The notes under the pieces: generated by a model
Told to the model about the DNA's origin: nothing
The model's database searches: none
Seen by the model: the letters and a program-made list of their open reading frames with translations, nothing else
Made by a program: the position numbers and the translations under genes
Assembly (NCBI RefSeq): GCF_036021035.1
Contig: NZ_CP107930.1
Coordinates: 4,216,001-4,280,000 of the forward strand
DNA: 64,000 nt
From: Kineococcus sp. NBC_00420
Lineage (GTDB): Bacteria; Actinomycetota; Actinomycetes; Actinomycetales; Kineococcaceae
Direction of reading: 5' to 3'
Shown here: positions 40,327 through 49,420 of the stretch, piece by piece
How the letters are laid out: every line of letters begins with the position of its first letter
Position numbering within the stretch: position 1 is the stretch's first letter

Positions 40327-41558
40327 GCCGGGTGGCCGGCCCGCGGGTGACGGGGCAGGAAGTCCGGCAGGTCGGTCACGTCGGCCGCGAACGGGCCGCC
40401 GAGTTCCAGACCGCGCACCAACCGGGCGGCCAGCGCCGACCAGGTGAACAGGGGCGAACGGGCCGCGGCCCGGGCGCCCGTCCCGGCCGCCACCACGGGG
40501 TCGGCGAAGCGCAGCATGGCCGCGTGGACGGCGTCGGTGTCGGTGGGTTCCACGACGACCCCACCGTCGCCGATGAAGTCCGCGGACCCCCCGTTGGAAC
40601 CGCCGATGCTGGGCAGCCCGGCGGCGGCGGCCTCGGTGAACACGACTCCGGCGGGTTCGTACAGCGACGGCATCACGAAGCAGGTGGCGTCGTCGAACAA
40701 CTGCTGCAGGCGGGCCCGCCCGGCGGGTTCCCGGCGCGGGATCCTCCCGTGCGTGCGCACCCCGGGGGCCGAGATCGGCGGGTGCCCGCCGACGACGTCG
40801 AGGGTCGCGTCGGGGTGCACCGCCCGGACCCGCGCGAACGCCTCGAGCACGCGCGGTCCGTTCTTGCGGGTGAAGTCCAGCCCGACGAAGAGGTAGCGCG
40901 GGGGCGTCTGCTCGCGCGCCGGCGTCCGGGGTCGTTCGTGGGTCCCCGCCCCGACGACACGGACGTGCTCGGCGGGGACGCCGTAGTCCTGCTCGGCGGA
41001 GTCCGCCGCCCAGCTGCTGGTCATGCAGCACGTCGTCGCGGAGCGGTAGACGCGGGTCTGCAGCGTGAGGCGGGAGTCGACGTCGCGGCGGCGCATCGTC
41101 TCCCAGTTCACGTAGGGGTAGCGCAGCGCCTGCGCGACGGTCATGTCGTCGTAGACGACCCGGGGCAGCGCCGTCCGGACCTCGTAGCCGCCACCGAGCT
41201 GGACGACGCCGTGCAGGCCCTCGAGCCGGTCGAGGCGTCGCTGACCGGTGACCGTGCGCCCGGCGGCCAGGTGCGCCCCGACGAGGGCGGCGCTGTAGCC
41301 GCGCTGGAACCGCTCGCGCGCAGGGCGTCCGGCGCCGCCACCGCGGTGCAGCGGGGCCAGCGCGGCCGCCGCGTAGCGTTCGACCCTCGCCCCGGGCCGG
41401 ACGTCGAGCGGCACGACGTCGACCCCCCAGCCACGCAGGCCCTGCAGCACGCCGTAGGGCGTGCCCGAGCGCACGGTCGGGTCGGTGGCGTCGCCGGGGA
41501 AGAGGACGGCCAGCCGCAGCCCCCGCAGCGGCTGGTGTTCGGGGTGCTCGGCGGTCAC
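40323..41558 (-). CDS. Family 4 glycosyltransferase
   Basis: 411 residues from GTG 41558, overlapping the rmlC stop (GTGA). GT-B: RLAVLFPGDATDPTVRSGTP at the start, MTVAQALRYPYVNWETMRRR in the acceptor domain, then YLFVGLDFTRKNGPRVLEAF, LDVVGGHPP, CFVMPSLYEPAGVVFTEAAA (the E-x7-E motif) and GLPSIGGSNGGSADFI. Coupling to rmlC suggests a dTDP-rhamnose donor, which is inference only. No membrane helices. Confidence 0.86.
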   Translation of the reverse strand: MTAEHPEHQPLRGLRLAVLFPGDATDPTVRSGTPYGVLQGLRGWGVDVVPLDVRPGARVERYAAAALAPLHRGGGAGRPARERFQRGYSAALVGAHLAAGRTVTGQRRLDRLEGLHGVVQLGGGYEVRTALPRVVYDDMTVAQALRYPYVNWETMRRRDVDSRLTLQTRVYRSATTCCMTSSWAADSAEQDYGVPAEHVRVVGAGTHERPRTPAREQTPPRYLFVGLDFTRKNGPRVLEAFARVRAVHPDATLDVVGGHPPISAPGVRTHGRIPRREPAGRARLQQLFDDATCFVMPSLYEPAGVVFTEAAAAGLPSIGGSNGGSADFIGDGGVVVEPTDTDAVHAAMLRFADPVVAAGTGARAAARSPLFTWSALAARLVRGLELGGPFAADVTDLPDFLPRHPRAGHPA

Positions 41559-42187
41559 CGGTTCACCGCCTCGCCGCGCAGTCCGGCGACGTGGGCGGCG
41601 ACGACGTCGGCCTGGGGCAGGGCGCCCGCGGCCAGTGCTTCCGCGAGCGAGGGGGCCTGCTCGTCCTTGCCGGACAGCGTCAGCTCCAGCGGGCGGCCGT
41701 CGCGCCCCTGCGTCGGCCACGCGATGGCGAGGTCCGGGTCCAGCGGGTGGATGCCGTGCTCGCGGTCGGGGGCGTAGCCCTCCGAGCACAGGTAGACGAC
41801 CGTCGAGCCGTCCGCGAGGGAGAGGAACGCGTGCCCGAGCCCCTCGGAGAGGTAGACCGCGCGGCGGTCCACGTCGTCGAGCAGGACGGAGTCCCACCGC
41901 CCGAACGTCGGCGAGCCGACCCGCAGGTCGACGATCACGTCGAGGACCGCGCCGGCCGCGCAGAACACGTACTTCGCCTGTCCCGGAGGGACATCGGCGT
42001 AGTGCACACCGCGCAGGACCCCGGCCGCCGAGACGGAGCAGTTCGCCTGGGCGAGGTGCAGGCCGTGGCCGAGCGCGGCGGTGAAGGCGGGTTCCTTGAA
42101 CCACTCCATGAACGTTCCCCGGTCGTCGCCGAACTGGCGGGGGGTGATCTCCCAGGCGCCGGGGATGCTCAGTTCGCGTGTCTGCAC
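41555..42187 (-). CDS. rmlC: dTDP-4-dehydrorhamnose 3,5-epimerase
   Basis: 210 residues from GTG 42187. It epimerises dTDP-4-keto-6-deoxyglucose at C3 and C5, third step to dTDP-L-rhamnose. Cupin motifs: DDRGTFMEWFKEPAF, LAQANCSVSAAGVLRGVHYA (catalytic His), GQAKYVFCAAGAVLDVIVDL, RAVYLSEGLGHAFLSLADGS and VVYLCSEGYAPDREHGIHPL. Normal length. A TAGGGT hexamer ends 7 nt before the start and there is no Shine-Dalgarno sequence, so leaderless. Divergent from rmlD, cotranscribed with the GT4 gene. Confidence 0.94.
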   Translation of the reverse strand: MQTRELSIPGAWEITPRQFGDDRGTFMEWFKEPAFTAALGHGLHLAQANCSVSAAGVLRGVHYADVPPGQAKYVFCAAGAVLDVIVDLRVGSPTFGRWDSVLLDDVDRRAVYLSEGLGHAFLSLADGSTVVYLCSEGYAPDREHGIHPLDPDLAIAWPTQGRDGRPLELTLSGKDEQAPSLAEALAAGALPQADVVAAHVAGLRGEAVNR

Positions 42188-42194
42188 GTGGCGG

Positions 42195-42200
42195 ACCCTA
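42195..42200 (-). promoter_or_regulatory. -10-like hexamer for rmlC
   Basis: TAGGGT (minus strand) ends 7 nt before GTG 42187. Leaderless start inferred; -35 weak. Confidence 0.45.
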
Positions 42201-42310
42201 TCTGCTCGTCCGGAGCAGACGGAGGGCTGTGCGTGACATCACGGTCACCGTAGGGTGTCGCCCGAGAACGCCCGGGGCCGGGAGTTCCGAACTCAGGAAC
42301 GGGGGACCGC

Positions 42311-43180
42311 GTGCGCTGGATCGTGGCGGGAGCGGGCGGGATGCTCGGCACCGACGTCGTGGAGGTGCTGCGCGCGGCGGGGCACGAGGTCGTCGGGCTC
42401 ACCCGGGCCGAGGTCGACGTGACCGACGTCGAGGCCTGCCGTCGGGCCGTCGGGGCCGTGGGGGCTGCCGACGTCCTGGTGAACTGCACCGCGCACACGG
42501 CCGTCGACGCGGCCGAGTCCGAGGAGGGTGCCGCGTTCGCGGTGAACGCCGTCGGAGCCCGGAACCTGGCCCTGGCCGCACGGGACGCCGGTGCCCGGTT
42601 CCTGCACGTCTCCACCGACTACGTCTTCGACGGCGAGGCCGACGAGCCCTACGCCCCCGACGCGCTGCCGACCCCGCGCGGAGCCTACGGACGCACCAAG
42701 GCCGCGGGGGAGTGGGCGGTGCGGGCCAGCGGGGCCGACGCCCTGGTCGTGCGGACGGCCTGGCTCTACGGCGAGCACGGAGGGTGCTTCCCCAAGACCA
42801 TGGTCACCGTCGGGCGGGCCCGCGGGGCGCTGTCGGTGGTCGACGACCAGGTCGGGCAGCCGACCTGGACCCGGGACGTGGCGCAGCTGCTGCTGCGGCT
42901 CGTGGCGGCGCAGGCCCCGGCGGGGACGTACCACGCGGTGGCCGCGGGTCGGTGCTCGTGGTTCGACTTCGCCGGTGCGGTGCTGGCCTCCGCCGGCCTC
43001 GACGCCGTGGAGCTGAAACCCACCACGAGCGCGGAGTTCGTGCGTCCGGCCCCTCGTCCGGCGTTCTCGGTCCTGTCCACCGCGAACCTGTCCGGGGTGG
43101 GGGTCGAGCCGATCGGGGACTGGCGCGAGCGGTGGGACGTCGCCGCAGCGACCGTCCTGGCCGACGGGGAAGTTCTCTAG
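42311..43180 (+). CDS. rmlD: dTDP-4-dehydrorhamnose reductase
   Basis: 289 residues from GTG 42311 (GGGGGA upstream). It makes dTDP-L-rhamnose from the RmlC product with NAD(P)H. SDR motifs: IVAGAGGMLGTDVVEVL (dinucleotide binding), VNCTAHTAVDAAES, LHVSTDYVFDGEADEPYAPD (Thr/Asp), AYGRTKAAGEWAV (catalytic YxxxK), RTAWLYGEHGGCF and VDDQVGQPTWTRDVAQ. Normal length. Divergent from rmlC; a 5' leader of about 50 nt follows a TAGGGT hexamer at 42251. Confidence 0.95.
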   Translation: MRWIVAGAGGMLGTDVVEVLRAAGHEVVGLTRAEVDVTDVEACRRAVGAVGAADVLVNCTAHTAVDAAESEEGAAFAVNAVGARNLALAARDAGARFLHVSTDYVFDGEADEPYAPDALPTPRGAYGRTKAAGEWAVRASGADALVVRTAWLYGEHGGCFPKTMVTVGRARGALSVVDDQVGQPTWTRDVAQLLLRLVAAQAPAGTYHAVAAGRCSWFDFAGAVLASAGLDAVELKPTTSAEFVRPAPRPAFSVLSTANLSGVGVEPIGDWRERWDVAAATVLADGEVL

Positions 43181-43222
43181 AACTTCTTCCCGAAAAGCGG
43201 GGTGTGACGCACAGTCGCGTCC

Positions 43223-43228
43223 TATGGT
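43223..43228 (+). promoter_or_regulatory. -10-like hexamer for the 43235 gene
   Basis: TATGGT ends 6 nt before GTG 43235 with no Shine-Dalgarno sequence; it matches TANNNT and suggests a leaderless operon of three genes (43235-46298). Confidence 0.45.
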
Positions 43229-43234
43229 CGGCGC

Positions 43235-43720
43235 GTGACGAACTCGCCCTCCGCGTCGCCCACCCGGCGTCGCGCGGTCCGTACCGTCTTCGTGCTCGCC
43301 CTGTGCGCGCTCCCGGTCCAGGTGGTGGTCCGGGAGGTCGTGGGGGAGCCCTACCCCGGTCTCTACCAGCCCTCGTTCGGGGGTGTACCCCTGACGGGGG
43401 GCGAGGCGACGACCACCGACGCGGTGGTCACGCTCGACTACGCCGACGGACGCACCCGGGCGATGTCCATGGCGGATGCGTTGCCGCCCACCGGGATCCT
43501 GCCGCGGTACGTCTTCAGCCGGGGTTTCCGCGACCAGGCCACCGCCGACGACCCGCGGACGGTCGCGTGGTTGCGGGAACGCTTCGCCGACGACCCCGGC
43601 GGTCCCGTCACGGGTTTCGACGTCCAGTGGCAGCAGGTCGGCTACTCCGTCACCGACGGCTCCCGCCGCGTCCTCTCCGAGGGCCGGCACGTCCACGTCG
43701 ACCTCGGGGGAGCGCGGTGA
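43235..43720 (+). CDS. Small membrane-anchored protein upstream of HTTM protein
   Basis: 161 residues from GTG 43235. One N-terminal membrane helix (AVRTVFVLALCALPVQVVV) preceded by basic residues, then an extracytoplasmic domain with YPGLYQPSFGGVPLTGGEAT and the C-terminal VQWQQVGYSVTDGSRRVLSE. I do not recognise a named family, and no catalytic motif is seen. Its stop overlaps the HTTM-type gene start (GTGA), so the two proteins probably work together in the membrane. Function unknown. Confidence 0.75.
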   Translation: MTNSPSASPTRRRAVRTVFVLALCALPVQVVVREVVGEPYPGLYQPSFGGVPLTGGEATTTDAVVTLDYADGRTRAMSMADALPPTGILPRYVFSRGFRDQATADDPRTVAWLRERFADDPGGPVTGFDVQWQQVGYSVTDGSRRVLSEGRHVHVDLGGAR

Positions 43721-44850
43721 ACCAGCTCGGAGCGGTCTTCGACCGGTGGGTCTCCCGCGGCGACGCCACCCCGCGCGACCTGGGGATCTACCGCATCGTC
43801 TTCGCGCTGCTGATCCTGCTGTCCCCCCCGAGCTTCCGCTGGGTCTCCCAGTTCCCGGACTCCTTCGTGAACGGCCCGGCCGGACCGTTCGCGTTGCTGC
43901 ACAGCGTCCCCCCGGACGGTGTGCTGCTGGGCCTGGAACTCCTGGTCGGGACCTGCGCGGGGTTCCTGCTGGTGGGGTTGTTCACCCGCACCGCCTCGAT
44001 CGTGCTGGCCCTCGCCCTGGTGGGCGGGTACGGGACCGTCTACAGCCTGGGCAAGATCGACCACACCATCTTCCTCGTCATCGTCCCGGTGCTGCTCGCG
44101 TTCGCGCGCTGGGGCGACGCGCTGTCGGTCGACGCCCTGCGACGGGGGGCGGGCGCTCCGGTCGCCGAGACCCCGCAGTGGCCGCTGCGCCTGCTCGCCC
44201 TGCTCGTCGGCCTGGGGTTCCTGACGGCCGCCGTCCCGAAGGTGCTCAGCGGCTGGCTGGACCCGCGAACCCATGCGGTGCAGGGAGTCATGTTCACCCA
44301 GTACTACGTCAACGACCGGACGGACCTGCTCGCCGGACACTTCATCGGTCTGCACGACGGGGTCTTCTGGGAATCCGTCGACGTCGCCACCGTGCTGCTC
44401 GAGGGCCTGCTCGTGCTCACCGTCCTGAACTGGCGCTGCTGGCGGGTCGGGATCGCGATCGCCTCGCTCTTCCACCTCGGCGTGCTGCTGATGATGAACA
44501 TCGGGTTCTCCGGCAACGTCGTGACCTACGCCGCGTTCGTGCTCTGGGCCCGGTCGCCGCTGCTGCGGCGGGAAGTCCCCCGGGCCACTGCGGCGCAGCG
44601 CCTGGCGGCCCGCCCCGGATCCGCCCGGATCACCCCCGTCGCGGCGGGGGTGCTCGCCCTGGCGCTGGGGGTCGGCGCGGTGCTGCGCCCGGAGGCGTGG
44701 GCGGTCCCGCGGCTCAACCAGGTCGTCGTCGTGGTGGGCGCGGCGCTCGCGCTCTGGTACCTGGTGCACGTGGCCAGGGACCTGCTCGGTCGCCTCGGCG
44801 GTGGCCGTACGGTGAGCGTCGTGGACGAATCCGCCGGAGTCAGACCGTGA
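43717..44850 (+). CDS. HTTM-domain membrane protein
   Basis: 377 residues from GTG 43717. About eight to ten membrane helices in the pattern of the HTTM (vitamin-K-gamma-carboxylase-like/DoxX-like) family: PRDLGIYRIVFALLILLSPP, LLVGLFTRTASIVLALALVG, GKIDHTIFLVIVPVLLAFA, and LRLLALLVGLGFLTAAVPKVLSG. Bacterial members are mostly uncharacterised. It lies between a small membrane-anchored protein and an FAD oxidoreductase, with 4-bp overlaps on both sides, so the three form one unit. No direct link to polysaccharide synthesis is visible. Confidence 0.82.
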   Translation: MNQLGAVFDRWVSRGDATPRDLGIYRIVFALLILLSPPSFRWVSQFPDSFVNGPAGPFALLHSVPPDGVLLGLELLVGTCAGFLLVGLFTRTASIVLALALVGGYGTVYSLGKIDHTIFLVIVPVLLAFARWGDALSVDALRRGAGAPVAETPQWPLRLLALLVGLGFLTAAVPKVLSGWLDPRTHAVQGVMFTQYYVNDRTDLLAGHFIGLHDGVFWESVDVATVLLEGLLVLTVLNWRCWRVGIAIASLFHLGVLLMMNIGFSGNVVTYAAFVLWARSPLLRREVPRATAAQRLAARPGSARITPVAAGVLALALGVGAVLRPEAWAVPRLNQVVVVVGAALALWYLVHVARDLLGRLGGGRTVSVVDESAGVRP

Positions 44851-46298
44851 TCGGACGCGCGACCGTCGTCGGGGCGGGACCCAACGGGTTGTCCGCGGCC
44901 GTGCTGCTGGCCCGCGCCGGGTTGGAGGTCACCGTCCTCGAGGCCGCCGACAGCATCGGCGGTGGGGTCCGCAGCGCGGAACTCCTCGGCCCGGGGGTCG
45001 TCAGCGACCTCGGGTCCGCCGTGCACCCCTTCGGCGTGGCGAGCCCGTTCTTCCAGAGCCTGCCGCTGGAGCGGCACGGTCTGCGGTGGCTGCACGGCCG
45101 CTACCCACTCGGCCACCCCCTCGACGACGGCCCCGCCGGGCTGCTCGAGGGCGACCTCGACGCGACGGCGCGGGAACTCGGCCGGGACGGCGCCGCCTGG
45201 AAGGCGCTCTTCGCCGGGCCCGTGAAGCACTGGGAGTCCCTCGTCCCCCAGGTCATGGGTCCGCTGCTGCGGGTGCCGGCCGACCCGTTCGTGCTCGGCG
45301 GGTTCGGGGTGAAGTCCGTCTGGCCGGCGAACCTCGTGAACCGCACGCTCTTCCGCGAGGACCGGGCCCGGGCCCTGTTCGCCGGGATGGCCGCGCACGC
45401 CCTGCAGCCGCAGAGTCGTCCGCTCACGGCGGCGTTCGGGATGCTCTTCGGGGCCGCGGCCCACGCCACCGGGTGGCCGGTGCCCCAGGGGGGCGCCCAG
45501 GCCATCGCGACCGCGCTCGCGGCCGAGCTCGCCGAGCACGGGGGCACCGTCCTGCTGAACCACCCCGTGCGGACCCTGGGGGACCTGGAGGTCGCCGGGA
45601 CCGCGGACGTGACGCTGCTCGACCTGACCCCGCGCCAGCTGTTGCGCATCGCCGGCACCGCGCTGCCGCCCCGCTACGCGGCGCAGATGCGGCGCTGGAC
45701 CTACGGCGCGGGCGCGCACAAGGTCGACTACCTGCTCGACGGGCCCGTCCCGTGGCGCGATCCCCGGCTCGCCGGGGCCGTCACGGTGCACCTCGGCGGG
45801 AGCGCGGCGCAGGTCGCGGCGGCCGAGGACGACGTCGCCCGCGGCCGCCACCCGGACCGGCCCTTCGTGCTCGTCGCCCAGCAGGACGTCGCCGATCCCG
45901 GTCGGGCACCGGCTGGGCAGCACGTGGTGTGGGCCTACGGGCACACGCCGCAGGGGTCGACCGACCGCGGCACGGGGGAGCGGATCGACCGCCAGTTCGA
46001 GCGGTTCGCGCCGGGGTTCCGTGACCGGGTCCTCGCCCGGGTCGAGACGACGCCGGCGGCGTTGGAGGAGCAGAACGCCAACCTGGTCGGGGGCGACGTC
46101 GGGGGCGGTGCGCTGACCCTGCGTCAGCAGGTCTTCCGGCCCGTCCTCGGTCTGGACCCGTACTCGACCCCGCTGGAGGGGGTCTACCTGTGCTCCTCCG
46201 CGACCCCGCCCGGCGGCGGGGTCCACGGCATGTGCGGTTTCCACGCCGCCACCCGGGCGCTCACCGACCTCGCCCGGCGGCGCCGCACCGGCCGCTGA
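44847..46298 (+). CDS. FAD-dependent phytoene-desaturase-like oxidoreductase
   Basis: 483 residues from GTG 44847. N-terminal FAD-binding motif VVGAGPNGLSAAVLLARAG then LEAADSIGGGVRSAEL. The C-terminus has GVYLCSSATPPGGGVHGMCG, the family's second FAD contact. The middle includes VPQGGAQAIATALAAELAEH. It resembles the NAD(P)/FAD-dependent oxidoreductases related to carotenoid desaturases and amine oxidases, but the substrate is not evident. It is the last gene of the three-gene unit and converges on rmlA with one base between the stop codons. Confidence 0.85.
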   Translation: MIGRATVVGAGPNGLSAAVLLARAGLEVTVLEAADSIGGGVRSAELLGPGVVSDLGSAVHPFGVASPFFQSLPLERHGLRWLHGRYPLGHPLDDGPAGLLEGDLDATARELGRDGAAWKALFAGPVKHWESLVPQVMGPLLRVPADPFVLGGFGVKSVWPANLVNRTLFREDRARALFAGMAAHALQPQSRPLTAAFGMLFGAAAHATGWPVPQGGAQAIATALAAELAEHGGTVLLNHPVRTLGDLEVAGTADVTLLDLTPRQLLRIAGTALPPRYAAQMRRWTYGAGAHKVDYLLDGPVPWRDPRLAGAVTVHLGGSAAQVAAAEDDVARGRHPDRPFVLVAQQDVADPGRAPAGQHVVWAYGHTPQGSTDRGTGERIDRQFERFAPGFRDRVLARVETTPAALEEQNANLVGGDVGGGALTLRQQVFRPVLGLDPYSTPLEGVYLCSSATPPGGGVHGMCGFHAATRALTDLARRRRTGR

Positions 46299-46299
46299 C

Positions 46300-47175
<876 letters not shown>

Positions 47176-47196
47176 GACACCGTAGTATGTCGGTCC
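47176..47196. promoter_or_regulatory. 21-bp bidirectional promoter between rmlA and rmlB
   Basis: The two ATGs are 21 bp apart. For rmlB, TAGTAT (47183-47188) ends 8 nt before ATG. For rmlA on the other strand, CATACT (47184-47189) also ends 8 nt before ATG. The near-symmetric overlapping -10 elements imply leaderless transcripts in both directions, with both -35 regions inside the opposite coding sequence. Confidence 0.65.
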
Positions 47197-48186
47197 ATGA
47201 GACTTCTGGTCACCGGCGGTGCAGGTTTCATCGGCAGCCACTACGTGCGGTCCGCCCTGACGGGGGTGCACGGGGCCACGGGGATCGACTCGCTCGTCGT
47301 CCTGGACAAACTGACCTACGCCGGCAACCCGCGCAACCTGGACCCGGTGGCCGGTGACCCCCGGTTGGAACTGGTCGAGGCCGACATCACCGACGCGGCC
47401 GCGGTCGACGCGCTGATGGCCCGCGCGGACGTCGTCGTGCACTTCGCCGCCGAGAGCCACGTGGACCGATCCATCGACGGCGCAGCGGGTTTCGTCCACA
47501 CGAACGTCGTGGGGACCCAGGTCCTGCTGGACGCCGCGGTGCGTCACGACGTCGACAAGTTCGTGCACGTCTCCACCGACGAGGTCTACGGCACGATCCC
47601 CGAGGGTTCCTGGCCCGAGGACCACCCGCTGGAACCGAACAGCCCCTACTCGGCCTCGAAGGCCTCCAGCGACCTGCTGGTGCGGTCGTTCCACCGCACG
47701 CACGGGTTGCCGGCCTGCATCACCCGTTGCTCGAACAACTACGGCCCGTACCAGTTCCCCGAGAAGGTCATGCCGTTGTTCATCACGAACCTGATGCGCG
47801 GCGGGACGGTTCCGCTCTACGGCGACGGCCTCAACGTCCGCGACTGGTTGCACGTCGACGACCACTGCCGCGGGATCCAGCTCGTCGTCGACGGAGGTCG
47901 TCCCGGAGAGGTCTACAACATCGGCGGGGGGACGGAACTCACCAACCGTGAACTCACCGAACGGATCCTCGAGGCGTTCGGGGCCGGCTGGGAACGCGTC
48001 CGTGAGGTCGAGGACCGCAAGGGGCACGACCGCCGCTACTCGGTCGACATCTCGAAGATCTCGGCCGAACTCGGCTACACCCCTCAGCACTCCTTCGACG
48101 AGGGTCTGGCCGAGACGGTCCAGTGGTACCGCGACCACGAGGCCTGGTGGGCCCCGCTGCTCGAGAAGGTCTCCACCGCGAAGTGA
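47197..48186 (+). CDS. rmlB: dTDP-glucose 4,6-dehydratase
   Basis: 329 residues from ATG 47197. Second step to dTDP-rhamnose, NAD-dependent. Motifs: [59 protein letters not shown] (the TDE catalytic set), [17 protein letters not shown] (YxxxK), [20 protein letters not shown] and [19 protein letters not shown]. Full length. With rmlA, rmlC and rmlD it completes the pathway inside this window. A long hairpin follows it. Confidence 0.97.
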   Translation: MRLLVTGGAGFIGSHYVRSALTGVHGATGIDSLVVLDKLTYAGNPRNLDPVAGDPRLELVEADITDAAAVDALMARADVVVHFAAESHVDRSIDGAAGFVHTNVVGTQVLLDAAVRHDVDKFVHVSTDEVYGTIPEGSWPEDHPLEPNSPYSASKASSDLLVRSFHRTHGLPACITRCSNNYGPYQFPEKVMPLFITNLMRGGTVPLYGDGLNVRDWLHVDDHCRGIQLVVDGGRPGEVYNIGGGTELTNRELTERILEAFGAGWERVREVEDRKGHDRRYSVDISKISAELGYTPQHSFDEGLAETVQWYRDHEAWWAPLLEKVSTAK

Positions 48187-48191
48187 GGGGA

Positions 48192-48235
48192 GACCCGGAG
48201 GTCGATTCCCCCCGCGGGTCATCGACCTCCGGGTC
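48192..48235. terminator. 15-bp inverted repeat between convergent rmlB and GT28-like gene
   Basis: GACCCGGAGGTCGAT (48192-48206) and ATCGACCTCCGGGTC (48221-48235) are perfect complements around 14 nt. It starts 5 nt after the rmlB stop and lies 33 bp from the stop of the opposite gene, so it is a bidirectional terminator. Confidence 0.8.
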
Positions 48236-48268
48236 GGTTCCGGGTGACGCGGACGTCACGCGTGGAAC

Positions 48269-49210
48269 TCAGAGAGCCAGCGGCCGGGCGTCCTCGCGGA
48301 GGTTCACGACACTGCTGGCGGCCAGCACCAGGTCTTCCGGGGTGACCGCGTCGGCCTCGCGCACGACGGCGAGGCCGCGGTGCTTGAGCATGTCGGCGAT
48401 CTGTTCCTGGTGGTCGTCGATGTGCTCGGAGAACTCGGCCCGCCGCGGGATGAGGACCGGCAGCTTCCCGGCCCCGAGGGCCTCCAGGGCGACACCCGTA
48501 CCGGCGTGGGCGATGACCAGGTCGGCCTCGCGCATCGCCGCCGACAGTTCCTGGGCGGGAACCGCGGGACGGGGGTCGAGCACCGGCAGGCCGGTGGTGT
48601 CGGTGGTCCCGGTCTGCCAGAGGACCTCGGCTCCCAGGTCCTGCAGGAGCGGGGCGATGCTCTCGACGAGACGGCGGAAGCCGTAGGTCCGGGAGGTCCC
48701 GAGGGAGACCACGACCTTGGACACCTTGCGGCGTTCCGGCAGCTGCTCCGGCTCCCAGCCGTCGAAGACCGAGCCGGCGTACTTCCACTTCTTGGAGGCC
48801 CAGGAGGCGTTCTGGGTGTAGAGCTCGACGCCCGGGATCCTGGCCAGGAGCCGGCCGCTGAGGCTCGGTCCGTGGGTGCGGGTCGCGCTCTCGATGTAGT
48901 AGGTCTTCGTCCCGTGCAGGCGGGCCTGCGGCAGGACGGAGACGGCGAGGCTGGAGCCGGTGCTGACGACGGCGGAGATGCGTCCGCGGCGGAACAGCGA
49001 CGAGGCGAGGACCGCGTTGTGCAGCGCGGCCCGCAGGTCGCGGGTCGGCCCGGGTTTCACCCACAGCACGTCCTCGCCCTCCAGGAGGGACAGGGACTGC
49101 GGGGTGGGGACCGTGACCCAGCGGAAGGCGTCAGCGATGGGCAGCCGCTTGGCGAGCGACTTGAGCTGAGCCAGGTGTCCGCCGTCATTGGCTACGAGAA
49201 GTGCAGTCAT
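48269..49210 (-). CDS. Alg14/Alg13-type fused glycosyltransferase (GT28-like)
   Basis: 313 residues from ATG 49210, with CGAGGA at 5 nt (the upstream start at 49264 has none). The N-terminal half resembles Alg14/PssD: TALLVANDGGHLAQLKSLAK, VVSTGSSLAVSVLPQARLHG, TYYIESATRTHGPSLSGRLL. The C-terminal half resembles Alg13/PssE and MurG: KVVVSLGTSRTYGFRRLVES, ADLVIAHAGTGVALEALGAG, PVLIPRRAEFSEHIDDHQEQ. So both halves of the usual two-subunit enzyme are joined in one chain. It would glycosylate a polyprenyl-diphosphate sugar at the membrane's inner face. Confidence 0.85.
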   Translation of the reverse strand: MTALLVANDGGHLAQLKSLAKRLPIADAFRWVTVPTPQSLSLLEGEDVLWVKPGPTRDLRAALHNAVLASSLFRRGRISAVVSTGSSLAVSVLPQARLHGTKTYYIESATRTHGPSLSGRLLARIPGVELYTQNASWASKKWKYAGSVFDGWEPEQLPERRKVSKVVVSLGTSRTYGFRRLVESIAPLLQDLGAEVLWQTGTTDTTGLPVLDPRPAVPAQELSAAMREADLVIAHAGTGVALEALGAGKLPVLIPRRAEFSEHIDDHQEQIADMLKHRGLAVVREADAVTPEDLVLAASSVVNLREDARPLAL

Positions 49211-49420
49211 GGGCGTCCTCGGGATCGCGGTCGCCCGGACGGGCGAACCTGTGACGAACCGCACCCTAGCGAGTGCTGAGCGTGACCGCTAGGAGGCGAT
49301 CGTCACACTTCCGCCGTACCACGCGCACTCGAAGAGCCGATCGTCGTTGCCTGATCGTGATCGGATCCTCGAGAAGCGCAGGTCAGGTGCCCTGCCGCAA
49401 CCGTTCGGCGAAGCGGCCGG

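Noticed and set aside
42231-42256. Canonical sigma-70 promoter for rmlD (GTGACA ... TAGGGT)
   Set aside because: The gap between the hexamers is only 12 bp; TAGGGT alone may still act as a -10.
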